From assembly GCA_039586035.1 (NCBI GenBank), contig JBDHLD010000011.1:15606-79605 (forward strand): DNA of 64,000 nucleotides. Direction: 5' to 3'. This DNA is from JBDHHQ01 sp039586035. GTDB taxonomy: Bacteria > Gemmatimonadota > Gemmatimonadetes > Longimicrobiales > Gaopeijiaceae. The notes under the pieces are model-generated. The model saw only the letters and a list, made by a program, of their open reading frames with translations. It was not told where the DNA came from and did not search any database. Positions within the stretch are counted from its first letter, which is position 1. Every line of letters begins with the position of its first letter. This document shows positions 52,600 to 63,826 of this stretch, piece by piece. The position numbers and the translations under genes were made by a program.

Positions 52600-52617
52600 C
52601 GAGCGTTCGAACGAACG
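52600..52617. promoter_or_regulatory. Palindromic candidate operator of the TetR-type regulator
   Basis: The 18 bases CGAGCGTTCGAACGAACG hold the perfect palindrome CGTTCGAACG (52604-52613) with a further matched CG on each side (CGnnCGTTC/GAACGnnCG). It is placed directly upstream of the regulator's ATG at 52594, where a TetR-type autorepressor would bind. Confidence 0.5.
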
Positions 52618-52732
52618 AAGCTACCCAGGGGCGAGAGGGGGGTCAAGCAAAGGCCGTAGCTCGGTTTTCCGCGGGCACATTGTTTGCTCCACAGGTGTAG
52701 CACGGCTACTATCAGGAGTGCTATTCAGGCCT

Positions 52733-53473
52733 ATGAAACCGACCGCTTTCCACCGCCGGCCCGCTGCTGTTCTGGGCATCTTGGCCGTCTGCGCCACCTG
52801 TCTTTCCGCGTGCCGCGACGACGACGGGGACCCCATGGCGGTGCTCGTGGCTGCCGAAACCCACGGTGCCCTGCGCGCGGCCGAGGATCTGCCCACGATG
52901 GGGGACCTGGCGCACCGGACGGGAGACGCGCCGGGCATGGCCGAAGCCGAGCGCATCTGGACCGAGTCGTGGACCGACGGGGCCGATCGAGGACGGCAGC
53001 TCCGCATGGACGCGTACCGCAAGGCCGGGCCCGTGCTGACGGAGGCCCTCGGGCCCGATGGTATCCGAGATCTGCTCGTGTCCGTGGATGGCGTGTTGGA
53101 CGCCGCGGTGGAGCTGGATCCCACGGAGCTCCCTGCCTTCATCGTCGACGGCCTGATCGAGGGCGAGGTCCTCGCGCAGGAAGCCGAGCAATCCCTCGAG
53201 GTCGGCGACCTCGAGCGCGCCACGCTGCTCACGCTGCAAGCCTCGGATCGTCTTCGCGAGCTGGCGCCTGCCGAGGTCGCGGAAACTCTGGTGCGGGAAG
53301 CGGAGGAGGCGCTTGGAAGGAATGGCGCGGACGCTCCGTATACCGAGTTGGACCTGGAGCGCAGCCGGCATCTCCTGATCAGCGCCGGCGAGGCGATGGA
53401 CGGAGGAGACTATCTCCGGGCCATCCGCAGGGCGTACTATGCGTGCCAGCTGTTGGGGGTCGAGCTGCAGTAG
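52733..53473 (+). CDS. Hypothetical helical lipoprotein
   Basis: A 246-residue lipoprotein: basic start, hydrophobic segment and lipobox TCLSAC with Cys27. The mature protein is mainly amphipathic helix with repeated Leu/Ala/Glu heptads and two copies of a pattern around SDRLRELAPAEVAETL and RSRHLLISAGEAMDGGDYLRAIRRAYYACQLL, suggesting TPR-like helical hairpins. No catalytic motif. ATG 52733 is the start; an open frame continues upstream, but opposite the regulator gene. It is divergent from that gene. Confidence 0.6.
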   Translation: MKPTAFHRRPAAVLGILAVCATCLSACRDDDGDPMAVLVAAETHGALRAAEDLPTMGDLAHRTGDAPGMAEAERIWTESWTDGADRGRQLRMDAYRKAGPVLTEALGPDGIRDLLVSVDGVLDAAVELDPTELPAFIVDGLIEGEVLAQEAEQSLEVGDLERATLLTLQASDRLRELAPAEVAETLVREAEEALGRNGADAPYTELDLERSRHLLISAGEAMDGGDYLRAIRRAYYACQLLGVELQ

Positions 53474-53581
53474 GCTGTCTCGACGTCCGGGAGGGCTGGA
53501 CGTCCGTTGCCCCGCCCAGAGTCGGGATCTTCGTTTCGGGGATCGTGTGATTGGGCCACGGCAGGAGAGGCAGCAACACCC

Positions 53582-54919
53582 ATGTCAAAGAGAAGCCTGG
53601 TACCGACCCTGATCATGGCCGGCGTGCTCGTTCCGACCGCCGCTCATCAGCTGGTATCGAATCAGACCCGCCCCGAGGTCGTCAGCGTACCGATCACGGG
53701 CGTGATCGAGCTGGGTCTGGCACCGTTCGTGGAGCGCAGCCTCCGCGAGGCCGCCGACCGGGGCGCAGACGCCGTGATCCTGGACCTGGACACTCCCGGT
53801 GGGCGCGTGGACGCCGCCGAGCGCATCGCGGACGCCATCGAAGACGCCGACGTGCCCGTCTACGCGTTCGTGAATCGCCGGGCTTTTTCGGCGGGTGCGC
53901 TGATATCGCTGGCCGCCGACCGCATCTACATGCGGCCCGGCAGCGTCATCGGCGCCGCGACGCCGGTGGACGGCACGGGAACCAAGGCGCCCGAGAAGAT
54001 CGTCTCCGCCATGCGGAGCGAGATGCGGGCGCTGGCCGAAGCCCGGGGGCTCGACCCCACCGTGGCCGAAGCCATGGTGGACGAAGATATCGAGATCTCC
54101 GGGGTCGTGGACGAAGGCAAGCTGTTGAGCCTCACCACCGAGGAAGCCGTTGGGCTGGCGTATGCGGTGGAGGTAGAGGATCTGGACGGGTTGCTGGTGG
54201 CACTGGGGCATGAAGGCGCCCAGGTCACGCCCATGCAGGTGAACTGGGCCGAACGGGTGGTGCGCTTCTTGTCGCATCCAGTGGTGTCGCCCTTCCTGCT
54301 CACCCTCGGTTTCCTGGGCCTGCTCGCCGAGATCAAGACGCCGGGCTTCGGTGTGGGCGGTGCGGCGGGTCTCCTCGCGCTCTCGTTGTTCTTCGGCTCC
54401 CATTTGATCGTCGGGCTGGCCGGGCTCGAATCGCTGATCATCTTCGGCGTCGGCCTGGTGCTGCTGGCAGTGGAGATCTTCGTCGTGCCCGGCTTCGGCC
54501 TGTTCGGGATCGTGGGCGTGCTGGGGGTGCTGGCCGGGCTGTTCATGAGCCTGCTGGGTGGACTGCCCACCATGGCGGACTTCGGACGGGCGGGGTTGGT
54601 CATCTCGGCGTCGATGATGGCGGTGATCGTGACGGCGTGGACCCTCCTCCGGCGTCTCCCTCACAGCGGGCCGCTCGCTCGCCGGGGCATCTTCCTGCTC
54701 ACCAGCACCAAGAAAGACCAAGGCTACACCTCCGCGGACCTGCGCCCCGATCTCCTGGACCAGGAGGGCGTGGCGGTCACGGACCTGCGCCCGTCCGGCG
54801 TCGGCCTGTTCGGGGAGGAGCGCGTGGACGTAGTCTCCGAGTCCGAGTGGATCGAAGAGGGAACGCCCATCCGGATCATGAGCTCGGAGGGATACCGGCA
54901 CGTGGTGAGAGCGATCTGA
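53582..54919 (+). CDS. NfeD-family protein (ClpP-like membrane serine protease)
   Basis: NfeD1-type protein of 445 residues: N-terminal signal anchor, a ClpP-like domain with LDLDTPGGRVDAA and the Ser in NRRAFSAGALISLAADRIYMRPG, then four to five membrane helices (about 230-345) and a C-terminal OB-fold NfeD domain. NfeD proteins work with flotillin-like proteins in membrane microdomains; here floA follows after 87 bases. Substrates are not known. Confidence 0.9.
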   Translation: MSKRSLVPTLIMAGVLVPTAAHQLVSNQTRPEVVSVPITGVIELGLAPFVERSLREAADRGADAVILDLDTPGGRVDAAERIADAIEDADVPVYAFVNRRAFSAGALISLAADRIYMRPGSVIGAATPVDGTGTKAPEKIVSAMRSEMRALAEARGLDPTVAEAMVDEDIEISGVVDEGKLLSLTTEEAVGLAYAVEVEDLDGLLVALGHEGAQVTPMQVNWAERVVRFLSHPVVSPFLLTLGFLGLLAEIKTPGFGVGGAAGLLALSLFFGSHLIVGLAGLESLIIFGVGLVLLAVEIFVVPGFGLFGIVGVLGVLAGLFMSLLGGLPTMADFGRAGLVISASMMAVIVTAWTLLRRLPHSGPLARRGIFLLTSTKKDQGYTSADLRPDLLDQEGVAVTDLRPSGVGLFGEERVDVVSESEWIEEGTPIRIMSSEGYRHVVRAI

Positions 54920-55006
54920 CGCTCACGGCGCGCCTGGGACTGACCATTCACGACGTGCCCCCGCCTCGAGGACGGGGTCGTTGGGCACGCGAGCCGAGGG
55001 AACTCC

Positions 55007-56002
55007 ATGTCTGACGAGCTGATTTTCGGCACCACGTTCTTCGCGATCCTGGGGGGCTTCGCCCTCCTCATGGTCCTCCTCTGGGCAGTGCCGGTCCGCC
55101 TGTGGATCGAGGCGATCAGTGCCGGCGTGCGGCTGAGCATCCCGTACCTGGTGGGCATGCGTCTTCGGAAAGTCCACCCGCCAGCCGTCGTGCGCCCCTT
55201 GATCTGGGCCACCAAGGCGGGGCTGGACCTCAATATCTCGGACCTCGAGGCCCACTACCTGGCCGGTGGTCAGGTGGACCGGGTGGTCCGGGCCCTCATC
55301 AGCGCGGACAAAGCCAACATCGAGCTGTCGTTCAACCAGGCGGCGGCCATCGACCTGGCCGGCCGAGACGTCTTCGAGGCCGTCCAGGTGTCGGTCAACC
55401 CCAAGGTGGTCCAGACGCCCAGGGTCGCGGCCATGGCCAAGGACGGCATCCAGCTGATCGCGGTGGCGAGAGTCACGGTGCGTGCCAACATCAACCGGCT
55501 CGTGGGCGGAGCGGGCGAGGAGACCATCCTGGCACGCGTGGGTGAGGGCATCGTGTCGACCATCGGATCGGCCGACTCCCACAAGGCGGTGCTCGAGAAC
55601 CCCGACGCCATCTCCAAGACCGTCCTCCAGAAGGGCCTCGACTCCGGAACGGCGTTCGAGATCCTGTCGATCGACATCGCCGACGTGGACGTGGGCAAGA
55701 ACATCGGCGCCGAGCTCCAGACCGATCAGGCCGAGGCCGACAAGCGCGTGGCGCAAGCCCGGGCGGAGGAGCGCCGCGCCATGGCCGTGGCCCGGGAGCA
55801 GGAGATGAAGGCCCAGGTCCAGGAGGAGCGGGCCAAGCTCGTGTCGGCCCAGGCCGAGGTGCCCCTGGCGCTGGCCGAGGCATTCAAGCTCGGGAACCTG
55901 GGCGTCATGGACTACATGCGGTACAAGAACGTGGAGTCCGACACGTCCATGAGGAACGCCATCGCCGGCGGCGACGGCGGCGCCGAGGAGCCCATGGCAT
56001 GA
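55007..56002 (+). CDS. floA: Flotillin-like protein FloA
   Basis: Bacterial flotillin that scaffolds membrane microdomains; 331 residues, the family length. One N-terminal membrane segment (about 8-30), then SAGVRLSIPYLVGMRLRKV, the band-7/SPFH domain with KAGLDLNISDLEAHYLAGG, and a helical QAEADKRVAQARAEERRAMA coiled coil. It sits directly after the NfeD gene, the usual pairing. A hypothetical membrane protein follows. Confidence 0.94.
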   Translation: MSDELIFGTTFFAILGGFALLMVLLWAVPVRLWIEAISAGVRLSIPYLVGMRLRKVHPPAVVRPLIWATKAGLDLNISDLEAHYLAGGQVDRVVRALISADKANIELSFNQAAAIDLAGRDVFEAVQVSVNPKVVQTPRVAAMAKDGIQLIAVARVTVRANINRLVGGAGEETILARVGEGIVSTIGSADSHKAVLENPDAISKTVLQKGLDSGTAFEILSIDIADVDVGKNIGAELQTDQAEADKRVAQARAEERRAMAVAREQEMKAQVQEERAKLVSAQAEVPLALAEAFKLGNLGVMDYMRYKNVESDTSMRNAIAGGDGGAEEPMA

Positions 56003-56096
56003 GATTCGGCCGAGTGACTCTCTCCGCTTCCGTCGACGCGAAGTCGCCGGAGCGAGCCCGCGTCAGGGACGTCCAGCCGACGCGGGCCGAAGCGCC

Positions 56097-56921
56097 ATGA
56101 GCGAGGAGCTGCTGCAACTCCTCTTCTTCGCCTTCATCTTCATCGCGCTGCCTGCGCTCGACGGGGTGCTACGGGGGAAGAAGAAACGGCGCGGCCCCCC
56201 TGGCCGAGGTCCCGTGGAGGAGGCGGAGGTGGCCCGGGAACCGGCGCGCGAGCGCGAAGCCCCCTGGGACTCGGCAGAAACATCACCGCCGCCTGGGGGA
56301 GCGCGGGAGCGGGCCGAAACGCCGCGGAGCTCGGAGGGCCTCCTGCCCGCAGATCTGTGGGAGGAGCTGGCCGCCCTGGCGCGGGGGGAGCGGAGGCCGG
56401 ATCGGGTGCCTCCGGTGACCGACGACGCACCGGACAGTGCTGCCGGGACAGGCCCGACGGAGCCAGAGCGCCCGGAGCCAGGGGACGTGCCTCTAACGAC
56501 TGCCGGCGCCGAGGACTACCGCGCCCCCAGCTCACAGCCGGCGACCCAGCGTTCGCGGGCGGCCCGACCTCTGCCTCAGAAGCCGGCCTCCCGAAGATCC
56601 TGGCGAGACACCGAACCCAGTGACGGGCTACCGGCCTACAGCCCGACTTCGCGACAGCCCACGCCAGCCCGCGGGCCGACCCCGGGACGGGGGTCGCTTG
56701 GGCGTCGGGAAGCGTTCCCCGTCGCCGCGGCGTCGCCCATCGAGACCGGGGCGATCGGCACGGCGGCGGAGCAGGGGGGGCACGGCGCCGCCGAGGAGGC
56801 GTTGGTGGCCTTGCATCACATGTCCAAGGACGACCTCAAGCGGGCGGTCATCTTCCGCGAGGTGTTGGGGCCCCCCATCTCGGAGCGACCTGGTCCGTTG
56901 GCCGAGTCGAGAGAGCCCTAG
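56097..56921 (+). CDS. Hypothetical membrane-anchored protein with disordered linker
   Basis: A 274-residue protein: one membrane helix at the N terminus (LLFFAFIFIALPALDGV), a basic stop, then about 190 residues of Pro/Arg/Glu/Ala-rich low complexity, and an ordered C-terminal segment LKRAVIFREVLGPPISER. Codon use in the linker is GC-extreme but in frame. The helix-linker-short-motif layout suggests that the C-terminal motif binds a partner. It is downstream of nfeD-floA and may belong to that unit. Confidence 0.6.
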   Translation: MSEELLQLLFFAFIFIALPALDGVLRGKKKRRGPPGRGPVEEAEVAREPAREREAPWDSAETSPPPGGARERAETPRSSEGLLPADLWEELAALARGERRPDRVPPVTDDAPDSAAGTGPTEPERPEPGDVPLTTAGAEDYRAPSSQPATQRSRAARPLPQKPASRRSWRDTEPSDGLPAYSPTSRQPTPARGPTPGRGSLGRREAFPVAAASPIETGAIGTAAEQGGHGAAEEALVALHHMSKDDLKRAVIFREVLGPPISERPGPLAESREP

Positions 56922-56961
56922 AGGGATCGGCTCAGGAAGCCGCGGGGGTGGGCGGTCCCGG

Positions 56962-57030
56962 ACGTGGCAACCCCGAACCGGACGGTGTTCATTCGCCCAC
57001 CCGGTGCGGACCGTCCGGAGGTCGCCACGT
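56962..57030. repeat. Nested inverted repeat between convergent genes
   Basis: ACGTGGC (56962-56968) pairs with GCCACGT (57024-57030), and inside them CCGGACGGT (56978-56986) pairs perfectly with ACCGTCCGG (57010-57018) around a 23-base loop. It lies between convergent genes but has no T-run on either strand. Confidence 0.5.
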
Positions 57031-57079
57031 GAAAAGCTCGCCTGCCGCGATGCGCCGATGTCCGGGGGAGCCGGCCCCG

Positions 57080-58168
57080 TCACCGGAGCCGGTCGAGGAC
57101 TCCGCCGTCATCCCAGACGTCCCGATCCTCCGGGCGCCGGGTCGGAAGCGTGGGCACAGAGTCGCCCTGGGCGATGTGCCACCCCTCGTACCGCTGATAG
57201 CGCTGGTAGTACCGGTCCAGCGTCACCTGCCGCCAGAAGAGCGCCTCGGACGGAAGGAGGAAGGTGTCGTCGGGATCCCCGGTCACGGGGAAGAAGACGG
57301 CCTGTCCGCCGGCGTTCTCCACCGGCTCGGGCGTCTCGAACGCCCACTCCGCCCCCGCCAGCGTGGTGTCGGCCGCGATGGTGAGCGTCCCCCGGATCAT
57401 GGGCTCGTCGTCGTCCTTGGGACAGAACACGACGTCCCAGCCGTCGTCTCCAGGCTCCTCGGCGAACTGGAAGTCGTGCAGCTTGCCGAAAACCGGATCG
57501 ATCAAATGGGGCGCGAAGTCCGCGTGGATCGGGGCGTAGACCCAGGAGTCGAAGGACCGGCTGGATTCGACCCGACGGGTCCGGAACGCGTAGCCCCGCT
57601 TCTCGACGCGACGTCGCCACGAGAACCGGAGCTGGGGGGAGGAGCCCCGCTGCTCGATCGCCATGTTGGGCAGGTCGAGCGGGCCGATGTCGTCGATGGA
57701 CACGACGTTCTCGGCCCACGCCATGTAGGTGGCGACACCGAGGGTGTCGAGGGAGGGGTGGTAGCGGCTACGCATGCGCTCCCAGAGGAAACGGGCGCCC
57801 GCGTCCTCGCGACCGGTGCACAGCTCCCTGGGGGCCTCCACGACCAGCCCCTGCACGGAGACGGGCTCCTCTTCCATCCGGATCTCGTAGTGGTCGATGC
57901 CGGATTCCACCGAAACGCGGAGCGGCCGGAAGCCGAGGCGCGCCGCCCAGAGAATGCTGGTCTCTCCACGGATGGTGTCGGGGAAGGAGAACATGCCGAT
58001 GGCGTCGGTGAGGCGGACCGCGATCTTTCCGCCGTCGTTCCACGCTTCCACCGACACGCCTTGAAGCGGCTCGCCGTCCTCGTCGGTTACGACCCCGGTG
58101 AGCTGGGCGTCGATCGGCGCGGTCACGAGGACCAGCGCGACAACGCCCAGGAGTACCTCTCTCTTCAC
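57080..58168 (-). CDS. Hypothetical exported protein with carboxypeptidase-regulatory-like domain
   Basis: A 362-residue exported protein. The signal peptide EVLLGVVALVLVTAPIDAQ is followed by a carboxypeptidase-regulatory-like domain (LTGVVTDEDGEPLQGVSV on) and LVVEAPRELC, as at the entry to a TonB-receptor plug, but the rest (about 230 residues, Trp/Tyr/Asp-rich beta-type sequence) matches no family recognised here. GTG 58168 is chosen from the signal peptide. It may belong with the plug-only protein at 40550 in a family of secreted beta-sandwich proteins common in this organism. Confidence 0.62.
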   Translation of the reverse strand: MKREVLLGVVALVLVTAPIDAQLTGVVTDEDGEPLQGVSVEAWNDGGKIAVRLTDAIGMFSFPDTIRGETSILWAARLGFRPLRVSVESGIDHYEIRMEEEPVSVQGLVVEAPRELCTGREDAGARFLWERMRSRYHPSLDTLGVATYMAWAENVVSIDDIGPLDLPNMAIEQRGSSPQLRFSWRRRVEKRGYAFRTRRVESSRSFDSWVYAPIHADFAPHLIDPVFGKLHDFQFAEEPGDDGWDVVFCPKDDDEPMIRGTLTIAADTTLAGAEWAFETPEPVENAGGQAVFFPVTGDPDDTFLLPSEALFWRQVTLDRYYQRYQRYEGWHIAQGDSVPTLPTRRPEDRDVWDDGGVLDRLR

Positions 58169-58574
58169 AACGACCTCGGTTCTGACGTCCGTCTGATTCC
58201 CGTAGGTTCTTAGCCGCGGCACGTGCGGGAGGTTCCCCTGGGTTCCGATTTCGGGGCGGACGAAGCCTCCCGCTCGGGCGCCATGCCACCTCATGGGGAC
58301 CGCCGGGGGCGCGTACGCGTTAGGTGCCGGTGGCCTGAGACGACGGGCACCGTACCAGCCGAATCGCCGGAGGGTCGGGCGGCCAGGGTCCGGGTGGCGC
58401 GGTCGCACGGCCCGGTCCTGTGGGGCGGTCACACGGCACGGTCCTGCGGAGCCGTCGCGCCTGCCCCAGGGTCCTGCGGGGCGGTCGCACGGCCCGGTAC
58501 CGCGGAGCCGTCGCGCCTGCCCCAGGACCGGCAACGCAGGCGGGCGGCGGACCTCCCCAGAAGGCGGAGGAGGT
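58169..58574. other. Intergenic region between acnA and the exported protein gene
   Basis: No gene is supported in these 406 bases. The part from 58399 to 58526 consists of degenerate GC-rich tandem repeats described separately. The part next to the 58168 start is unremarkable, and no clear promoter hexamers were found for that gene. Confidence 0.4.
58399..58526. repeat. Degenerate GC-rich tandem repeat downstream of acnA
   Basis: The motif GCGGTCGCACGGCCCGGT occurs at 58399-58416 and exactly again at 58481-58498, with a variant GCGGTCACACGGCACGG at 58425-58441. A 25-base block starting GCGGAGCCGTCGCGCCTG is repeated exactly at 58446-58470 and 58502-58526. Repeat steps are 26 and 56 bases. 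There are no spacers of constant length and no cas genes, so this is not a CRISPR array. Confidence 0.7.
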
Positions 58575-61388
<2,814 letters not shown>

Positions 61389-61681
61389 GGGTGCTTCCTG
61401 GCAGAGGGACGCGAGACGCTGAGGGGCGAGAGAGGCTCGTCCCTCGCCTCGGGCAATCGAGCTCGGATCGCGCACGTGAGCGCCTCGACCGAGTGGATCC
61501 CGACGGCTTCCGATGTCGGGTCAAGAATACCAAGAAGGCTCGCTAAGGGACAGGCGGGCAGGCAGCCATCTGGCCTGAGGAAGTGTCCACCGGTTCAATC
61601 AGCCGACGGTCCTCGAGTTGTGGACCGAGTCGAGCGCGTCCTCGGGCAGTGCAGATTCGCGAAGCCCGCAAGACCGCAAAC
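61389..61681. other. Intergenic region upstream of acnA
   Basis: No gene is supported. This is the upstream region of acnA (minus strand). A TTGACC on the minus strand near 61523-61528 could be a -35 element, but no matching -10 is seen. No iron-responsive or other known motif is recognisable. Confidence 0.3.
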
Positions 61682-61716
61682 GAAACCCCCCCGATCGGGA
61701 TCCCGATCGGGGGGGT
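61682..61716 (-). terminator. Perfect palindromic terminator of the 62536-61745 gene
   Basis: Positions 61686-61715 form a perfect 30-base palindrome: seven C, GATCGGG and its mirror through to seven G. Read on the minus strand it is followed by TTTCGTTT, as expected of an intrinsic terminator for the lipoprotein gene ending at 61745. On the plus strand no T-run follows. Confidence 0.7.
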
Positions 61717-61744
61717 CGTGGCCTGCGGCCGGAGACTGGCTGAG

Positions 61745-62536
61745 TCAGTCAGTCGGCTCGTAGGGGAAGACCTCCGAGGGCTGCTCGTAGAAGCGGAGCT
61801 GGAGCAGCTTCAGGCCGTTGTTGGTGTAGTCCCAGAAGTACTGCTGCAGACAGTCGTCGAACAGGCCGATGCGAACGTTGACCTCATCGCCTTCCTCGAC
61901 GTTGCCGTTCACGAGGCAATTGGCGAGGGCGAGGTTGTCAGCGTCGACCGTGAAGCTCAGGTAGAGCGTCAGCAGGTACTTGGACACGTCGTGGAACTTC
62001 TTGTCGCCCGGCGTGAACGTCTTGCTCTCCGTCGAGCAGTACGTGTCGTCGGTCGTGCCGAGGTCCCCATCCTCGTCAGCGCAGGTTTGCAGCGTGGCGC
62101 TGCCACCCGGACCGAGCGCCCGGGCGTAGACCGAGTAGGCGCTCGTGTAGCACAGGTCATCTGAGAAGTCGTCGTCTGTCGGCCCGTCCGGATCGTAGCA
62201 GGTTAGGCCGGGGTCGGGCAGGTAGAACGAAGCCGTACCATCGGTGCCATTGGCATCGCCGACGGCGAAGTCGCCTTCGTAAAGGAGGATCTTCGTGTTG
62301 CCGTGGAGCGGCACGAAGATACGACGGCCGTTATCCCCGGTCATGTCCGCGGTCTTGTTCTTCGGAACGCCGATGAGGTTCAGGTTGAAGTGGGCACCGG
62401 TCGGGGCTCCGTTCCCGTTACCGAACGCAGGCGTCACGTCCATCTGGGGCGAAGTGGTGGTGTCCTCGCCGCACGCGATCACCGCGACGGAAAGGGCTGC
62501 GACACCCAAAAGGGCGCCAAGACGTTGGAAGGTCAT
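61745..62536 (-). CDS. Hypothetical lipoprotein
   Basis: A 263-residue lipoprotein with a clean signal peptide and lipobox VAVIAC (Cys22). The mature part is Asp/Thr/Gly-rich beta-type sequence with several Cys pairs (for example LTCYDPDGP, DDLCY, QTCADEDGD, TYCSTESK), which may be disulfide-bonded, and Asp-rich loops that could bind calcium. GGAGG lies 8 bases upstream of the ATG at 62536. No family recognised. Followed by the palindromic terminator. Confidence 0.7.
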   Translation of the reverse strand: MTFQRLGALLGVAALSVAVIACGEDTTTSPQMDVTPAFGNGNGAPTGAHFNLNLIGVPKNKTADMTGDNGRRIFVPLHGNTKILLYEGDFAVGDANGTDGTASFYLPDPGLTCYDPDGPTDDDFSDDLCYTSAYSVYARALGPGGSATLQTCADEDGDLGTTDDTYCSTESKTFTPGDKKFHDVSKYLLTLYLSFTVDADNLALANCLVNGNVEEGDEVNVRIGLFDDCLQQYFWDYTNNGLKLLQLRFYEQPSEVFPYEPTD

Positions 62537-62887
62537 TCCAATGCCTCCGTGGTGTGGGGTTTCTGGGCACCCCGGAGTGGGCAACGCCGGGGAGTCTGTT
62601 GCGTCAAGCGAGCAGCGAGTGGTGTGTGCAAGACACATGCCTGGAACAAACGTTTCCACAAGACTCGGAAACTATTGATGTATAACGACTTCAGGCCTGA
62701 CCCTATGTCGACGGTCGTGACGTATCCGCAACAGGCATCGGTCCTGAATAGCAGTTAAGTATTTGTGCGACAGCATGTTAAGCGATTGTGCGCCAGATAA
62801 CGCCGTCCGCAACATTTTGCCACAACATCGGGAACTTCGTAACGGGTTGGGTTGGGGACGCGGGGGGGCTATTCTTGGTCCACCAGG
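62537..62887. other. Divergent intergenic region: lipoprotein leader and tRNA promoter
   Basis: No gene is supported. On the minus-strand side is the lipoprotein's GGAGG site. The AT-richer middle carries two 20-base direct repeats sharing GTTAAG and TTGTGCG, at 62754-62773 and 62777-62796 (16 of 20 identical, 23-base period). The plus-strand end is the tRNA promoter listed separately. Confidence 0.45.
62847..62875 (+). promoter_or_regulatory. Promoter of tRNA-Leu
   Basis: TTGGGT (62847-62852), a 17-base spacer and TATTCT (62870-62875). The tRNA starts 12 bases further on, so transcription would begin close to its 5' end. Confidence 0.6.
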
Positions 62888-62969
62888 CCGGGGTGGCGGA
62901 ATGGTAGACGCGGAGGTCTCAAAAACCTCTGGGAGTGATCCCGTGCGGGTTCGAGTCCCGCCCCCGGTA
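62888..62969 (+). tRNA. tRNA-Leu (anticodon CAA)
   Basis: The 82-base cloverleaf has acceptor GCCGGGG pairing with CCCCGGT and discriminator A. The D arm holds GGTAGA, the anticodon stem GAGGT/ACCTC has loop CTCAAAA giving anticodon CAA (reads UUG), and the long class II variable arm GGGA-GTGA-TCCC and T arm GCGGG-TTCGAGT-CCCGC follow. The 3' CCA is not encoded (TTGG follows). It stands alone, with its own promoter. Confidence 0.95.
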
Positions 62970-63088
62970 TTGGAAGTGGACGTGTGGATCGCGGCCGGGT
63001 GACCTCCCCAACAGGATCATGACGCCGACGCCGAGACCGGCCCTTGAGGTGGACCGAGAACGCGGCCTTGGCGGGTGCCGGCTTTCCG

Positions 63089-63820
63089 ATGCTTCGTTCG
63101 CCCCGTACATCTCATCGGTCTTCTGCTGTCTCGTCTGAACGAGCTCCTTCCCGAGACAACGTGCACTCGAAATCGCGAGCCCGGACCCGTGGTGGACGCC
63201 CTCCGCGCAGCGATGGGGCTGAGCCGATCCTGACCACGGAAAGAGCCGGATGGGCTTTCCTGTTGTCGGTGGCGCTGAGCCTCCAGGCCTGCTCCGGACC
63301 GACTCCATCGCCGGTGGTCGACGGCTTCCTGAAGGCCTACAACGATCACGACTGGTCGGCGGCCGCGGCCTTCCTGGCCGAGGACGTCACCTTCGAGGGG
63401 CCGGACCACGACCCCATCGTGGGGGCGGCGAAGGTCACAAGCAGGCTGTCCTGGGGCACCACCCTCGGTTCGGTGTGGACCCTTGATGATTGGCACGTCA
63501 GCGGAGACACCGCCCGAGCGGCAGCGATGGTGGAGCGGAGCGAGGCGCTTCGCCGCATGGGAGTGGACGAGGTGCACCATGAGCCGGGGTCGATGTTCGT
63601 GACCCAGGGTGGACGCGTGGTCCACGTGATCGTCTCCGCTCGCGTCCCAGCGAGTGAAGCGGCCGTGCAGGAGGCCATGGAGGCCTTCGTTCCCTGGGCC
63701 CGCCACGAGTACCGGCAACGCTTGGAGCGGATCCTACCTGGCGAAGAGTTCGACTATCAGGAACGACGAGCCGCCGATTGGCTCAGTCTCCTTGCGGAGT
63801 GGCAGAGCGGAGAGCGCTGA
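63089..63820 (+). CDS. Putative lipoprotein with NTF2/SnoaL-like domain
   Basis: The clear part is a signal sequence FLLSVALSLQAC with a lipobox Cys, then an NTF2-like cone fold (VVDGFLKAYNDHDWSAAAAFLAEDVTFEGPDHDPIVG, a typical SnoaL-like start). The C-terminal 60 residues are helical and not part of the core. The first ATG in frame with a reasonable length is 63089, but its 50-residue basic leader before the signal sequence is unlikely, so the true start may be a non-ATG codon nearer 63227. No catalytic residues can be assigned. Confidence 0.55.
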   Translation: MLRSPRTSHRSSAVSSERAPSRDNVHSKSRARTRGGRPPRSDGAEPILTTERAGWAFLLSVALSLQACSGPTPSPVVDGFLKAYNDHDWSAAAAFLAEDVTFEGPDHDPIVGAAKVTSRLSWGTTLGSVWTLDDWHVSGDTARAAAMVERSEALRRMGVDEVHHEPGSMFVTQGGRVVHVIVSARVPASEAAVQEAMEAFVPWARHEYRQRLERILPGEEFDYQERRAADWLSLLAEWQSGER

Positions 63821-63826
63821 GGACTC

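Noticed and set aside
52004..52732. Plus-strand extension of the lipoprotein frame at 52733
   Set aside because: It is antisense to the TetR-type gene, and the signal peptide with lipobox starts at 52733.
58399..58526. A possible CRISPR array
   Set aside because: Repeat lengths and spacing are irregular, units are degenerate, and there are no cas genes in the window.
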